From: CADEDH01 sp050330635
GTDB taxonomy: Bacteria > Actinomycetota > Acidimicrobiia > Acidimicrobiales > SZUA-35
DNA length: 64,000 nucleotides
NCBI GenBank assembly: GCA_050330635.1
Contig: JBHJNQ010000022.1
Span: forward strand, 1 to 64,000
Direction of reading: 5' to 3'
Under the pieces are notes generated by a model. It was given only the letters and a program-made list of their open reading frames with translations, ran no database searches and was not told the DNA's origin. Below, piece after piece: positions 10,686 through 18,909 of the stretch (position 1 is the first letter of the stretch; every line of letters begins with the position of its first letter). The translations under genes were made by a program, and so were the position numbers.

Positions 10686-10909
10686 GATCCGGATCTCTCG
10701 GCGTGCGGTCGCAGTGCAGTGGCGCCGGGCTCGAGTGCCGCCTCGGCCGACGTGAGGCGCTCGAGGAAGTCGACGACGACTCGGGTGACGAGCAGGTTCG
10801 CCGACACGTCGCGGTCCATCGCCGCCTGGTGCAGGCGGCGGTGCACCGAGACGGGCAGCCGTACCGCCGTGGCCACACGGTCTTCTGCGTAGGTTCTGTT
10901 GCGAGCCAT
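10682..10909 (-). CDS. Ribbon-helix-helix (Arc/CopG-type) DNA-binding protein
   Basis: This is a 75-residue protein starting at MARNRTYAEDRVATAVRLPV. The pattern of a short beta strand (TAVRLPV), a helix (SVHRRLHQAAMDRDV), the SANLL turn and a second helix (VTRVVVDFLERL) is the ribbon-helix-helix fold of Arc/CopG/ParD repressors. A GGTGA ribosome binding site lies just upstream of the ATG. The stop codon overlaps the GTG start of the DNA methyltransferase by four bases, so the two proteins are probably made together. It could repress its own operon or guide or regulate the methylase. It resembles an antitoxin, but no toxin gene is beside it. Confidence 0.82.
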   Translation of the reverse strand: MARNRTYAEDRVATAVRLPVSVHRRLHQAAMDRDVSANLLVTRVVVDFLERLTSAEAALEPGATALRPHAERSGS

Positions 10910-11194
10910 GTCGTCACCGTAACGGGCGGCGGTGACGGCACCGGGGATTATCACGCGCACATCCGCGCCCGGTGAGCCACCCTCGCCAGCGACTGCGACC
11001 CTCGATGGCGGGTCAACCAGCGGGAGATCAACAGCAGCGCTGGATGCCCCATTCCCGAGGCCGCTCAATTGGGCCCTCGTCCACCGTCCTACTAACGTTT
11101 GACGATGATCCGGTCGGGGGACCGGTTGGCCGCCGACGATCGTGCGGCGGCTCGAGCAACGCCTCGAGGGGCCAGCCGAGCAATGAGGGGGGCC

Positions 11195-11989
11195 ATGACG
11201 GTCAAGATCGCGACACGAGAAGAGACCGTCGATGTCGGCGAGGTGCCGATAACCGTCGTGCGGGGTGGCGAGGGTCCGCCCCTGCTGGTGCTCCACGATG
11301 AGCTCGGCTATCCCGGTTGGATGAGCTGGAACGATCAGCTGGCGGACCGCTACGAGATCATCGTGCCGTTGCAGCCGGCCTACGGCCACACTCCGAAGGT
11401 CGACTGGATCGGCTCATACCGTGATCTCGCCGGCTTCTACGCCCGGATGGCCCGGGAGCAAGGCTGGACGGGGGCACCGGTGATCGGGTTCTCGGCCGGG
11501 GCCTACGTGGCGGCCGAGATGGCTGCCGCCTGCCCCAGCCAGTTCTCGAGGATGGTCCTGGTCGGTCCGCTCGGACTGCGTCCGACCGAGGGTGAGATCT
11601 TCGACTTCCTGGCCGTCACCGTGCGCACCCACGTGGCCGCCACGGTGACCAAGGTGGAGGCTCCCGAGTTTGCTCGGATCTACGGGGGCGAGATGACGCC
11701 CCTGCAGTTCGAGCTGTTCGAGGACGCCCGAGCCGAGACGGCCCGTCTGGGCTGGGAGCCGTTCATGTTCAACCCCAGCCTGGGCCACCTCCTGGCCGGC
11801 ATCGGCGATCTTCCCACACTTTTGATCCGGGGCGCCGACGACCTCATCGCACCCCAAGGCTGCATCACCGCGTACGAGGCGGCCATTCCCAACACCACCA
11901 CGGTGTCCGTCGCGGGCGCCGGTCACCGGCCCGAGATCGAAGATCCCGAGGCCTTCCTTTCTGCCGTCACGGCCTTCCTTGGAGCCTGA
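11195..11989 (+). CDS. Alpha/beta hydrolase
   Basis: This 264-residue alpha/beta hydrolase-fold enzyme has the nucleophile elbow GFSAGA with Ser near residue 102. The acid is in RGADDLIAP and the catalytic His in GAGHRPEIEDP near the C-terminus. The segment VLHDELGYPGW supplies the oxyanion region. The ATG at 11195 is preceded by GAGGGGGG four bases upstream; an in-frame ATG at 11183 is a weaker alternative. It lies two bases from the start of the luciferase-like monooxygenase and is surely co-transcribed with it, suggesting that it hydrolyses a product or substrate of that oxygenase. The real substrate is unknown. Confidence 0.88.
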   Translation: MTVKIATREETVDVGEVPITVVRGGEGPPLLVLHDELGYPGWMSWNDQLADRYEIIVPLQPAYGHTPKVDWIGSYRDLAGFYARMAREQGWTGAPVIGFSAGAYVAAEMAAACPSQFSRMVLVGPLGLRPTEGEIFDFLAVTVRTHVAATVTKVEAPEFARIYGGEMTPLQFELFEDARAETARLGWEPFMFNPSLGHLLAGIGDLPTLLIRGADDLIAPQGCITAYEAAIPNTTTVSVAGAGHRPEIEDPEAFLSAVTAFLGA

Positions 11990-11991
11990 TC

Positions 11992-13317
11992 ATGCACGTC
12001 GCCTACTTCACCGAACGTCCGTACCGCTGGGTGCCGGAAGACGTCGTCATCCGCAACAAGGCTTTCTTCGCTGTGCCCAACACCCACTTCGACCATGTGC
12101 GCGGAGCCGACGACTACAACTACTACCTCGATGAGTACGTGTTCGCCGAGGAGCAGGGCTTCGACGGCGTCGCCCTCAACGAGCACCACGGCAACCCGTT
12201 CTGTATGGGCAGCGTGATGAACGTCGAGGCATCGATCCTGGCCCGCATCACCGAACGGGTGAAGATCATCCTCATCGGCAACCCGCTGCCGGTGATCAAA
12301 CACCCCCTGCGCATGGCCGAGGAACTGGCCACCATCGACCTCATCTCCCGGGGACGCCTGGTCACCGGCTGGGTCAGGGGGGCCGGCTCCGAGCAGTTCT
12401 TCAACAACGCCAACCCGGCCTACAACCGGGAGATGTTCGAGGAGGCCCACGACTTCATCGTGCAGGCGTGGACCCGCCCCGGCCCCTGGCGCTACGAGGG
12501 CAAACACTTCCACTACCGCCACGTGAACCCGTGGGTGCTGCCCTACCAGAAGCCCCACCCGCCGATGATGATCCCCGGCGTGCTGTCGCCCGAGACGGTC
12601 AAGTGGAGCGCCGAGCGCTCCTACCCCTACCTCGGCCTCGGCACCTCGCTCGGCCCCACTGCCGACCTGTGGGACTACTACGCCGACGTGGCGGCCGAGA
12701 CCGGCTACCAGGCCGGACCGGAGAACTTCGGCTACCTCATCCCCACCTTCGTCGCCGACACCGACGACAAGGCCCAGGAGCTGGGCAAGGGGTTCATCTA
12801 CGGTGGCGGTCAGAACGTGTTCAGCGCCCCCCAGTACACCCTGCCCCCGGGCTACAACTCCAAGACCGCCATCCGCCGACTGGCCAAACAGCCCGGCGGC
12901 ACCTGGCTCGGGGTGAACCGCACCAAGCTGATGCAGGCCGCCACCGACGACGACTCCCCGATCGACTACGAGCAGGTCAGGGCCCGGGCCGAGGGCCAGT
13001 TGCGCAAGTCACAGCGCAACTACCTCACCCTCCTCGGCTCGCCCGAGACGATCATCGACAAGGTGAAGACGATGCTGACGGTGCTGCGGCCCGGCACGTT
13101 CATCTTCTTCGGACCCCAGGGCCAGGTGTCGAACGAGGACCGGCTGCGCAACGTGGAACTGCTGGCCAAGGTCGTCATGCCCGAGATAAAGGCCTACGCC
13201 GAGGAGATCGGTCTGGGTAGCCCGTTCGACGTGCGGCCGGGCGACAACAAGCTCCGCACCGGAGAAGGGCGCGGTGAGGTCGTGGAACGATCGGCCCTGC
13301 CCTCGGCCGGCGACTAG
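11992..13317 (+). CDS. LLM-class flavin-dependent oxidoreductase (luciferase-like monooxygenase)
   Basis: This is a 441-residue TIM-barrel flavin enzyme of the bacterial luciferase family, using FMNH2 or F420. Diagnostic segments are DEYVFAEEQGFDGVALNEHH near the N-terminus, NPLPVIKHPLRMAEELATID, SRGRLVTGWVRGAGSEQFF, and LLGSPETIIDKVKTML near the C-terminus. The start ATG has GGAG seven bases upstream, inside the 3' end of the hydrolase gene. This subgroup usually sits in degradation clusters with hydrolases, fitting the neighbour. Its last bases overlap the stop of the convergent SCO6745-family gene. The substrate is unknown. Confidence 0.92.
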   Translation: MHVAYFTERPYRWVPEDVVIRNKAFFAVPNTHFDHVRGADDYNYYLDEYVFAEEQGFDGVALNEHHGNPFCMGSVMNVEASILARITERVKIILIGNPLPVIKHPLRMAEELATIDLISRGRLVTGWVRGAGSEQFFNNANPAYNREMFEEAHDFIVQAWTRPGPWRYEGKHFHYRHVNPWVLPYQKPHPPMMIPGVLSPETVKWSAERSYPYLGLGTSLGPTADLWDYYADVAAETGYQAGPENFGYLIPTFVADTDDKAQELGKGFIYGGGQNVFSAPQYTLPPGYNSKTAIRRLAKQPGGTWLGVNRTKLMQAATDDDSPIDYEQVRARAEGQLRKSQRNYLTLLGSPETIIDKVKTMLTVLRPGTFIFFGPQGQVSNEDRLRNVELLAKVVMPEIKAYAEEIGLGSPFDVRPGDNKLRTGEGRGEVVERSALPSAGD

Positions 13318-14264
13318 ACCGGGAGGCCGGCTGCGGACCCCTCGGGGTCGCCACCGGAGGGCCTGCGACGGTCTTGGGCGGTGCGCTCGACGAAGGTCCG
13401 GCCGGGGTAGGCGCCGGCGTCGAGGAGGGCGGATCGGAGCGGGGCGAGCAGGGCGAGCAGCTCGTCGAGATCGTCGCCGATAGCGTCGCACAGCGGGCTC
13501 TGCTGGGTGTCGGTGGCGGCCTCGATCCACTCCCGCAGCTCGGCGCCGGCTTCGGTCATCCCGTTGTCGTCGACCAGGCCCCGGCGTCGGAGGTCGGCCA
13601 CCGCGGTGTCGAGGGTGTCGTCGTCCCAACCCCTGGTGCGGACGTAGGTCTTGAGCCCGAGGCCCTGGCGCACGTCGTTGAGGAGGCAGGCCTGGGCTCC
13701 GGTCAGACCAGCGGTGGTCCAGGCCGAGATGTGGACGTCGTTGCGGTGCTCCCGGTAGAGGGTGCAGGCGTGCCACAGGTCGCCCACCACGGTGCCGGGG
13801 TAGGGCACCGACCGCAGCCCGCCGTACAGCGGCCGGCCGGCCACATCGCCGTGATCGACGGAACGGCGCAGGATCTCGGTGGCCCGCCGAGCACCGGGCG
13901 GATCGGGCCCCAGGATGCGGGTCAGGGCGGCGGTGACGCCGCTGAGGCGGGCCTCGAGGATGGTGGGTGGGTCGGTGACACGCCAACCCTGTTCGATGGC
14001 GGTGCTCACCCGGTCGAGGGGGAACACCCCAAAGGCGGCGGCCACCATCGGGCCGGGGACCCGACCCATGGGGGCGGCCCGGGCCACGAAGTAGGGCTGC
14101 CAGTCGAACATGCGGATGCCGTGTTTCACGACGCAGGGGTCGTGGAAGCCGAGGGCGGCGTAGTTGCGTTGCACCTCGTCGACGAAGAAGGCGGTGCCGG
14201 CGATCACTTCCGCCCCATTGCGAAGGCGACGGGTACGGTGATCGGGGGCCAGGTCCATGCCCAC
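13314..14264 (-). CDS. SCO6745-family (SalK-like) protein
   Basis: This 316-residue protein matches the actinobacterial SCO6745 family, whose members resemble helix-turn-helix proteins but have no established biochemical role. Supporting segments are GFHDPCVVKHGIRMFDWQPYF, AAFGVFPLDRVSTAIEQGW, LYGGLRSVPYPGTVVGDLW and the C-terminal ELREWIEAATDTQQSPLCDA. Two N-terminal ATGs lie two codons apart; the first is used here. The gene ends overlapping the luciferase-like gene by four bases. A near-identical 75-bp copy of its C-terminal coding region occurs 4 kb away at 17474-17549, so a paralogue or duplicated segment once existed nearby. Confidence 0.83.
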   Translation of the reverse strand: MGMDLAPDHRTRRLRNGAEVIAGTAFFVDEVQRNYAALGFHDPCVVKHGIRMFDWQPYFVARAAPMGRVPGPMVAAAFGVFPLDRVSTAIEQGWRVTDPPTILEARLSGVTAALTRILGPDPPGARRATEILRRSVDHGDVAGRPLYGGLRSVPYPGTVVGDLWHACTLYREHRNDVHISAWTTAGLTGAQACLLNDVRQGLGLKTYVRTRGWDDDTLDTAVADLRRRGLVDDNGMTEAGAELREWIEAATDTQQSPLCDAIGDDLDELLALLAPLRSALLDAGAYPGRTFVERTAQDRRRPSGGDPEGSAAGLPV

Positions 14265-14305
14265 TTTCTAGTGTCACCGTGTGGTACCGACCACTACCCG
14301 GGGTC

Positions 14306-15247
14306 ATGACTCGGCCGGTCCGGGGACGCCCGACGGCTGCGGCCGAGTTGACGCCACCCGGGGGTCGGGCCAGCCTGGCCGCCGTGGCTGACGAACTGGA
14401 TCGCCTGTTGGAGGTGCTCGATCTGCGGGAGGAGGCGCCCGACGTGTTCGTCGGGCCCGGCGATCTCGAGAACCCGTACGGTATCTACGGGGGTCATCTG
14501 CTGGGCCAGGCGGTGGCGGCGGCGGGCCGCACGGCCCCCGAGGACCGGCCCCTCCACTCGTTCCACGCCTACTTCCTGGCCGGCGACGAACCGACCGGCG
14601 ACATCGGCTATCGGGTGGAGCGGATCCGCGACGGTGGCACGTTCGCCCACCGGGAGGTGCGGGCCATGCGGGGCGAGCGGGAGCTGTTCCGGCTGACGGC
14701 GTCGTTCCAGCGCCCGGAGGACGGGCTGGAATGGGAGAGCGCCGCAACCCACGAGCCGGATCTGGCGGAGCCCCACGGCCTGCCCGACCTGCCGGAGCTG
14801 TTGGCGGCTCGGGACGAGCCGGTGTTCGACCCCTACTGGACCCATCGCCCCCGGGCGGTGGAGCTGCACTACGCCCGGGCCCCCTGGGCCGAAGCAGGGC
14901 CGGCGGACGACAGCGGCATACGGGTCTGGTGGCGCACCCCCCGGCCGGTGGGCGACGAACCGAATCTCCACTGCGCCATCGCCGCCTTCGTTGCCGACGA
15001 GTCGATCTCGGACAACGTGCTGACCCCCCACGGGCTGACCTGGGCCGGCGAGAACCTCATGGTGGTCAGCCTCGATCACGCCATGTGGTTCCACCGCCCG
15101 TTCCGGGTCGACGACTGGCTCCTGTTCGTCCAGCGACCGCTGATCACCAGCGCCGCCCGGGGCCTGGCCCTCGGACACCTCTACGACCGTTCGGGCCGCA
15201 TGGTCGCCACCTGCACCCAGGAGGTACTGGTCCGCGCCGACGCCTGA
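14306..15247 (+). CDS. Acyl-CoA thioesterase II (TesB-like)
   Basis: This hydrolyses acyl-CoA to free acid and CoA. The protein is a double hot-dog: the first half contains NPYGIYGGHLLGQAVAAAGR and the second HGLTWAGENLMVVSLDHAMW with FRVDDWLLF, the TesB active-site Asp region. The ATG at 14306 gives 313 residues; a GTG at 14384 would give 287 residues, closer to the usual TesB length, and neither has a strong ribosome binding site. Catalytic-type residues in both halves look intact. It neighbours other lipid and xenobiotic genes, suggesting a role in acyl-CoA turnover. Confidence 0.9.
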   Translation: MTRPVRGRPTAAAELTPPGGRASLAAVADELDRLLEVLDLREEAPDVFVGPGDLENPYGIYGGHLLGQAVAAAGRTAPEDRPLHSFHAYFLAGDEPTGDIGYRVERIRDGGTFAHREVRAMRGERELFRLTASFQRPEDGLEWESAATHEPDLAEPHGLPDLPELLAARDEPVFDPYWTHRPRAVELHYARAPWAEAGPADDSGIRVWWRTPRPVGDEPNLHCAIAAFVADESISDNVLTPHGLTWAGENLMVVSLDHAMWFHRPFRVDDWLLFVQRPLITSAARGLALGHLYDRSGRMVATCTQEVLVRADA

Positions 15248-15283
15248 CCGTGGGGCGACGCTGCGGTCGACCCGACGCGACCA

Positions 15284-15378
15284 CACCCCGTCCGTGAACC
15301 CGCCGTCGGCCACGAGGTGCTGTCCGTTGGCCCCGTCGTGGTCGCCCACGGCCAGCCACACCAGCGCGTGGGCAGGCC
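15284..15378 (-). pseudogene. Relic of a short-chain dehydrogenase C-terminus
   Basis: The gap after the thioesterase reads on the minus strand as AHALVWLAVGDHDGANGQ followed by HLVADGGFTDGVW. This is the conserved end of SDR-family oxidoreductases (WLASD...TGQHLVVDGG). No start, Rossmann motif or YxxxK segment remains, so it is a deletion remnant rather than a gene. Confidence 0.5.
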
Positions 15379-15462
15379 GTCGGGCCGAGCCGCAAGCCGA
15401 CCCCTGTCGGCAACCGTTCCGGGCGTTGGCCTCGACCACGAGCGGAGCGTAGCGTTTGGGCC

Positions 15463-15996
15463 ATGGGACTGACGCTCGACGACCTGCTGGCCAAGGAGGA
15501 GATCCGTGAGGTTCTCCTCCGCTACTGCCGAGGCATCGACCGGCTCGACTTCGACCTGGTCGAAGCGTGCTACCATCCCGACGCCTACGACGACCACGGC
15601 ACCTTCCAGGGCAGCGTGCCCGACTTCATCACCATGTGCCGGGGTTTCCTGCCCCGCTTCGTCTGTACCCAACACTTCCTGGGCAACATGCTGATCGAGG
15701 TGGACGGCGACCGGGCCCGGGCCGAGACCTACGCCGTGGCCTACCACCGCAAGGAACTGGCCGACGGCACAGGTCACGACGACGTGTTCGGCATCCGCTA
15801 CGTCGACCGCTTCGAGCGGCGTGACGGCGCCTGGAAGATCGCCCATCGGGTGGTCGCCACCGAATGGCGACGAGTCGATCCGGTACCGGCCGGCAAGCTG
15901 CGAGGAGACCGCGGCGTGTGGGGCGCCCGGGACGAGACCGATGTCGTCAACTGGATCATGACCGCCAAAGCCCCCTCGCCTGCCGGGGCCGACTGA
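15463..15996 (+). CDS. SnoaL-like (NTF2-fold) protein
   Basis: This is a 177-residue single-domain protein of the SnoaL-like/NTF2-fold group. It shows the usual opening helix LDDLLAKEEIREVLLRYCRG, then DRLDFDLVEACYHPDAYDDHG, a QHFLGNM strand, and the closing FERRDGAWKIAHRVVATEWRR. Members act as small hydrolases, isomerases or dehydratases, or as the small subunits of ring-hydroxylating dioxygenases; the DRLD and H positions here are typical of the stand-alone group. It stands alone between relics. The start ATG has no strong ribosome binding site. The specific reaction is unknown. Confidence 0.85.
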   Translation: MGLTLDDLLAKEEIREVLLRYCRGIDRLDFDLVEACYHPDAYDDHGTFQGSVPDFITMCRGFLPRFVCTQHFLGNMLIEVDGDRARAETYAVAYHRKELADGTGHDDVFGIRYVDRFERRDGAWKIAHRVVATEWRRVDPVPAGKLRGDRGVWGARDETDVVNWIMTAKAPSPAGAD

Positions 15997-16125
15997 GCGG
16001 CAGTCACGCCTGCGCCGCGGTCGACACCACCGCCTGTTCGACGGCGATCACCGGGCCGGGCGAGCCCGGTCGCAACGACACCGACCCTCACGACGGGGGG
16101 CGAGCAGTAGGCGACGAGGGGCCGA

Positions 16126-16215
16126 TGATGAGCGGCCACGACATCGTGATCGAGGCCGGGTCCGTTTACGACGCACGGGGTCGGGGGCCAGCTCCATCCC
16201 GGGATCATCGGCGAG
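16126..16215 (+). pseudogene. Relic of an amidohydrolase N-terminus
   Basis: An ATG with GAGGGG upstream opens MMSGHDIVIEAGSVYDARGR followed by GPAP. This is how D-aminoacylase/amidohydrolase_3 proteins begin (HDLVIRGGTVVDGTGAPA). After about 25 residues the similarity is lost and the reading frame runs into the MFS gene in another frame. I interpret it as the 5' stub of a deleted gene. Confidence 0.42.
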
Positions 16216-16227
16216 TAGCGTGCCCCG

Positions 16228-17469
16228 GTGAGCGACGCACGAACAGCGATCCACTATCCGGCGGTGCGTTGGTACCTGCTCTCCACCGCCTTCGCCGCCG
16301 TTGGGCTCAACGTGTTGGTCACGGTGTTGTTCAAGCAGGTGTTCGACATCACCGGTGACGAGCTCGACATCGGCTTCGTCGGTCTGGCCCAGTTCGTCCC
16401 GGCGGTGCTGCTGGTGCTCGTCAGCGGCTGGGTGGCCGACCGGTTCGACCGGCGGCGGATCACCTCACTGTTCCTGCTCGGCCGCGTCGGTTGTGCCGTC
16501 GCCCTCGTTGTCTACAGCCGGATCGACCCGGGCTCGGTCTGGCAGCTGTTCGTCATCGCGTTCGTGTTCGGCGGGGTCGACGCCATGATGGCGCCGGCCC
16601 GGCGCTCGATGGCGCCATTCCTGGCTCCACCCGAGCACTTCCCCAGGGTGGTCGCACTGTGGACGGCGACCTTCACCGGCTCGGCGATCGTCGGGCCGGT
16701 CATCGGCGGTTTCCTCTACAGCGTCGGCCCCCCGCTGGCCTACGGGCTCGTCGCCGTCCTGCAACTCGCCGCCATCCCGCCGATTCTCGCCATCTCCTAC
16801 CACCGCGAACCCGAACGCATCACCGATCGACCGACCCCGTCGGCGGTGATCGAGGGCCTCCGGTTCGTCCGTCGCACACCCGTCGTGCTGGCCACCATCT
16901 CACTCGACCTGTTCGCCGTGCTCTTCGGGGGCGCCGTGGCCCTCATCCCCGCCGTCGCCAGCGAACGGCTCGGCGTCGGCGACATCGCCTACGGGTGGCT
17001 GCGCGCCGCACCCGGTATCGGAGCAGCGGTCATGGCCCTGTTCCTGGCGGTGCGGCCGGTATGGCGACGGGTCGGGCCCACGCTGCTGGTCGTGGTCGCC
17101 GTGTTCGGGGTCGGCAACATCGTTTTCGGGCTGACCCGGACGTACTGGATCGCGTTCGTCGCCCTGATCGTGGTGGCAGCCGCCGACATGGTGTCGATGT
17201 TCATCCGGGGGTCGATCGTGCCACTCGTGACCCCCGACGAGCAGCTGGGCCGGGTCACCGCCGTCGAAGGCGTGTTCATCGGCGCCTCCAACGAGCTCGG
17301 CGCCTTCGAGAGCGGCGTCGCCGCCCGGGCCTTCGGCCTGCCCTGGGCGATCGCCGGGGGTGGCTTCATCACCGTCGCCATCGCTGCGGGGTTCGCGGTG
17401 GTGTTCCCGTCGCTACGCAGGATCGACCGCTTCGACGAGCTCAGGCCCGCCCGGTCCGGCCCGTCGTAG
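16228..17469 (+). CDS. MFS transporter (EntS-like exporter family)
   Basis: This is a 413-residue major facilitator with about twelve membrane segments. The loop between segments 2 and 3 reads GWVADRFDRRRITSLFLLGR, the MFS motif A. The large central loop after segment 6 contains SYHREPERITDRPTPSAVIE, as in the MFS_3/EntS group that exports siderophores or small drugs. The GTG start at 16228 lacks a visible ribosome binding site. It is flanked on both sides by gene relics. Substrate specificity is unknown; the iron link is only suggestive because the iron transporter lies 8 kb away. Confidence 0.88.
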   Translation: MSDARTAIHYPAVRWYLLSTAFAAVGLNVLVTVLFKQVFDITGDELDIGFVGLAQFVPAVLLVLVSGWVADRFDRRRITSLFLLGRVGCAVALVVYSRIDPGSVWQLFVIAFVFGGVDAMMAPARRSMAPFLAPPEHFPRVVALWTATFTGSAIVGPVIGGFLYSVGPPLAYGLVAVLQLAAIPPILAISYHREPERITDRPTPSAVIEGLRFVRRTPVVLATISLDLFAVLFGGAVALIPAVASERLGVGDIAYGWLRAAPGIGAAVMALFLAVRPVWRRVGPTLLVVVAVFGVGNIVFGLTRTYWIAFVALIVVAAADMVSMFIRGSIVPLVTPDEQLGRVTAVEGVFIGASNELGAFESGVAARAFGLPWAIAGGGFITVAIAAGFAVVFPSLRRIDRFDELRPARSGPS

Positions 17470-17473
17470 GTGA

Positions 17474-17549
17474 TGCGCTCGACGAAGGTCCGGCCGGGGG
17501 TAGGCGCCGGCGTCGAGGATGGCGGATCGGAGCGGGGCGAGCAGGTCGG
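17474..17549 (-). pseudogene. Second, frameshifted copy of the SCO6745-gene 3' region
   Basis: These 76 bases are almost identical to 13382-13456, which encode the C-terminal LRSALLDAGAYPGRTFVERT part of the SCO6745-family protein. By eye there is one substitution and one inserted G, which breaks the frame. The copy begins five bases after the MFS stop codon, on the same strand as the original. It is a relic of a duplication or of a lost paralogue. Confidence 0.7.
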
Positions 17550-17665
17550 TCAGCTCGGCTACGACCGTTCGCCCGTGGAGGAGGTGATCGACGGTGTCGC
17601 GCTAGTTGCTGGGGTAGCCGAACGCTGACTACGCTTACGAAGAGCCAACGTTGGCGGGTCATGCC

Positions 17666-18295
17666 ATGAATAGCAGTGCGTCGAGCAGCGAGGCGAGGAC
17701 GGTCGAGTTCGACCGCGCTGGCAACGGGCCACGACCTGACGTGGGGAGGCCCTCCCGCAACCGAGTGGTCGCCAGCTCCAGCCCGGGGATCGACAGCCAC
17801 CGGCGCTCCGGCGACACCGACCGGTCTGATCTCGGCCGTGTTCTCGTCATCGCCAACCAGACGCTCGTCAACCCGGCCCTGCGGGTGCTCGTGGCCGAGC
17901 GATATGCGGCCCGACGGACCGAGTTCCACGTGCTCGTGCCGCAGGCATTGGTCCGGGCCTCGCGCCCCACCGATCCACTGGGGACAAGCACCCCGACCAG
18001 CATCACCGGCGACGATCCCCGGGCGCGCCACGAGGCCCAGCGACGCTTGGACGAGTTCCGCCGTCACCTCACCGCGCTGGGACCGGATCTCACTGGCGAG
18101 GTGGTGACCGGTAGTCCGGTGTGGGCGACGAGGCGTGCCTTCGAGTGCGTCCGGTACGACGAGATCGTCCTGTCCACGCTCCCCGTCGCCGTGTCGAGGT
18201 GGCTCCGAGTCGATCTGCCGTCCCGCCTCGAGCGGGAATTCGACGTGCCGATCACCATCCTCCTGCAGGAAGCTCGTTTCGCTCTCCCCACCTGA
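17666..18295 (+). CDS. Conserved hypothetical protein, USP-like fold
   Basis: The C-terminal 150 residues contain a core I recognise from actinobacterial hypotheticals: LGRVLVIANQTLVNPALRV, EFHVLVPQALV, EAQRRLDEFRRHLTALG, and YDEIVLSTLPVAVSRWLRVD. The alternating strands and helices resemble a universal-stress-protein fold without the ATP-binding glycine motif. The N-terminal 50 residues are low in predicted structure, and the true start may be downstream of the ATG at 17666 used here (a TTG at 17651 is also possible). It is a single gene with no clear partner. Its function is unknown. Confidence 0.68.
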   Translation: MNSSASSSEARTVEFDRAGNGPRPDVGRPSRNRVVASSSPGIDSHRRSGDTDRSDLGRVLVIANQTLVNPALRVLVAERYAARRTEFHVLVPQALVRASRPTDPLGTSTPTSITGDDPRARHEAQRRLDEFRRHLTALGPDLTGEVVTGSPVWATRRAFECVRYDEIVLSTLPVAVSRWLRVDLPSRLEREFDVPITILLQEARFALPT

Positions 18296-18506
18296 CAGCG
18301 ATTCGGAGCGCGCGCCCCTCCGAGGGGTCTGGATCGGACCGCAGCCCCTTCCTTCGGATCCCTCGGATCGACCCGCCCCGGCGGGGGGGTGACGGAGCGC
18401 CTGCGTGACTGGCGGGTGGTGATCGAGCCGCTCGCCCCGTCGATGGTGGAGCGTCAGGCCGCCACCGCTCCGGGCGCATGTTGTGTTTCGCAGCCCGTTG
18501 TCGTCT

Positions 18507-18701
18507 CTACCCGGGGACCGACTGCTCGATGATGGCGTCGCTGCCGGGATACATGAGGTGGGCGCCGTCGCCATCGTCCCAGCGGATCAGATACGGCGGC
18601 GTCCCGTCAGCTCCTCGGACCTCGACGATCTCTCCGTGACGGTTCGGGTCCCCGACCTTGCGGCCCCGTACCGTGATTCTACTTCCGACCTCTGCTCGCA
18701 T
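18507..18701 (-). CDS. DUF1918 domain protein
   Basis: This 64-residue protein starts MRAEVGSRITVRGRKVGDPN with AGGGG upstream of the ATG at 18701. The SH3-like core GEIVEVRGADGTPPYLIRW and the ending HLMYPGSDAIIEQ match the actinobacterial DUF1918 family of small cytoplasmic proteins. No biochemical function is established for it. It is a single gene with no obvious operon partner. Confidence 0.87.
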   Translation of the reverse strand: MRAEVGSRITVRGRKVGDPNRHGEIVEVRGADGTPPYLIRWDDGDGAHLMYPGSDAIIEQSVPG

Positions 18702-18909
18702 CGGACACCCCTTTGGCCTCGGACGTCGGATCTCCATCATCGCTCAGATCGTGCTGTCTGTCACCGCGCTGCAGGGAAGACGGGCTCAGGTTGGGATGTG
18801 GAGTGAAGCGACACCGCCGGCACGGACGACGGCGACGAGGTGGGGGCTGCTGGCGCCAGCCCGCCTGGCGCAGGCGGCCAGGCGGGCCGCTTCGGCGGCA
18901 GCCGTCAGC

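Noticed and set aside
10682..10909. Antitoxin of a toxin-antitoxin pair
   Set aside because: The ribbon-helix-helix fold fits, but the coupled partner is a DNA methyltransferase and no toxin gene is adjacent.
16170..16215. Similarity of this stretch to the first codons of the SCO6745 gene (GMDLAPD versus GMELAPD on the minus strand)
   Set aside because: Only about 20 bases match, and the amidohydrolase stub explains the same bases better on the plus strand.
18391..18530. Plus-strand frame VTERLRDWRVVIEPLAPSMV
   Set aside because: It has coding-like composition but no ribosome binding site, no family match and overlaps the DUF1918 gene end.
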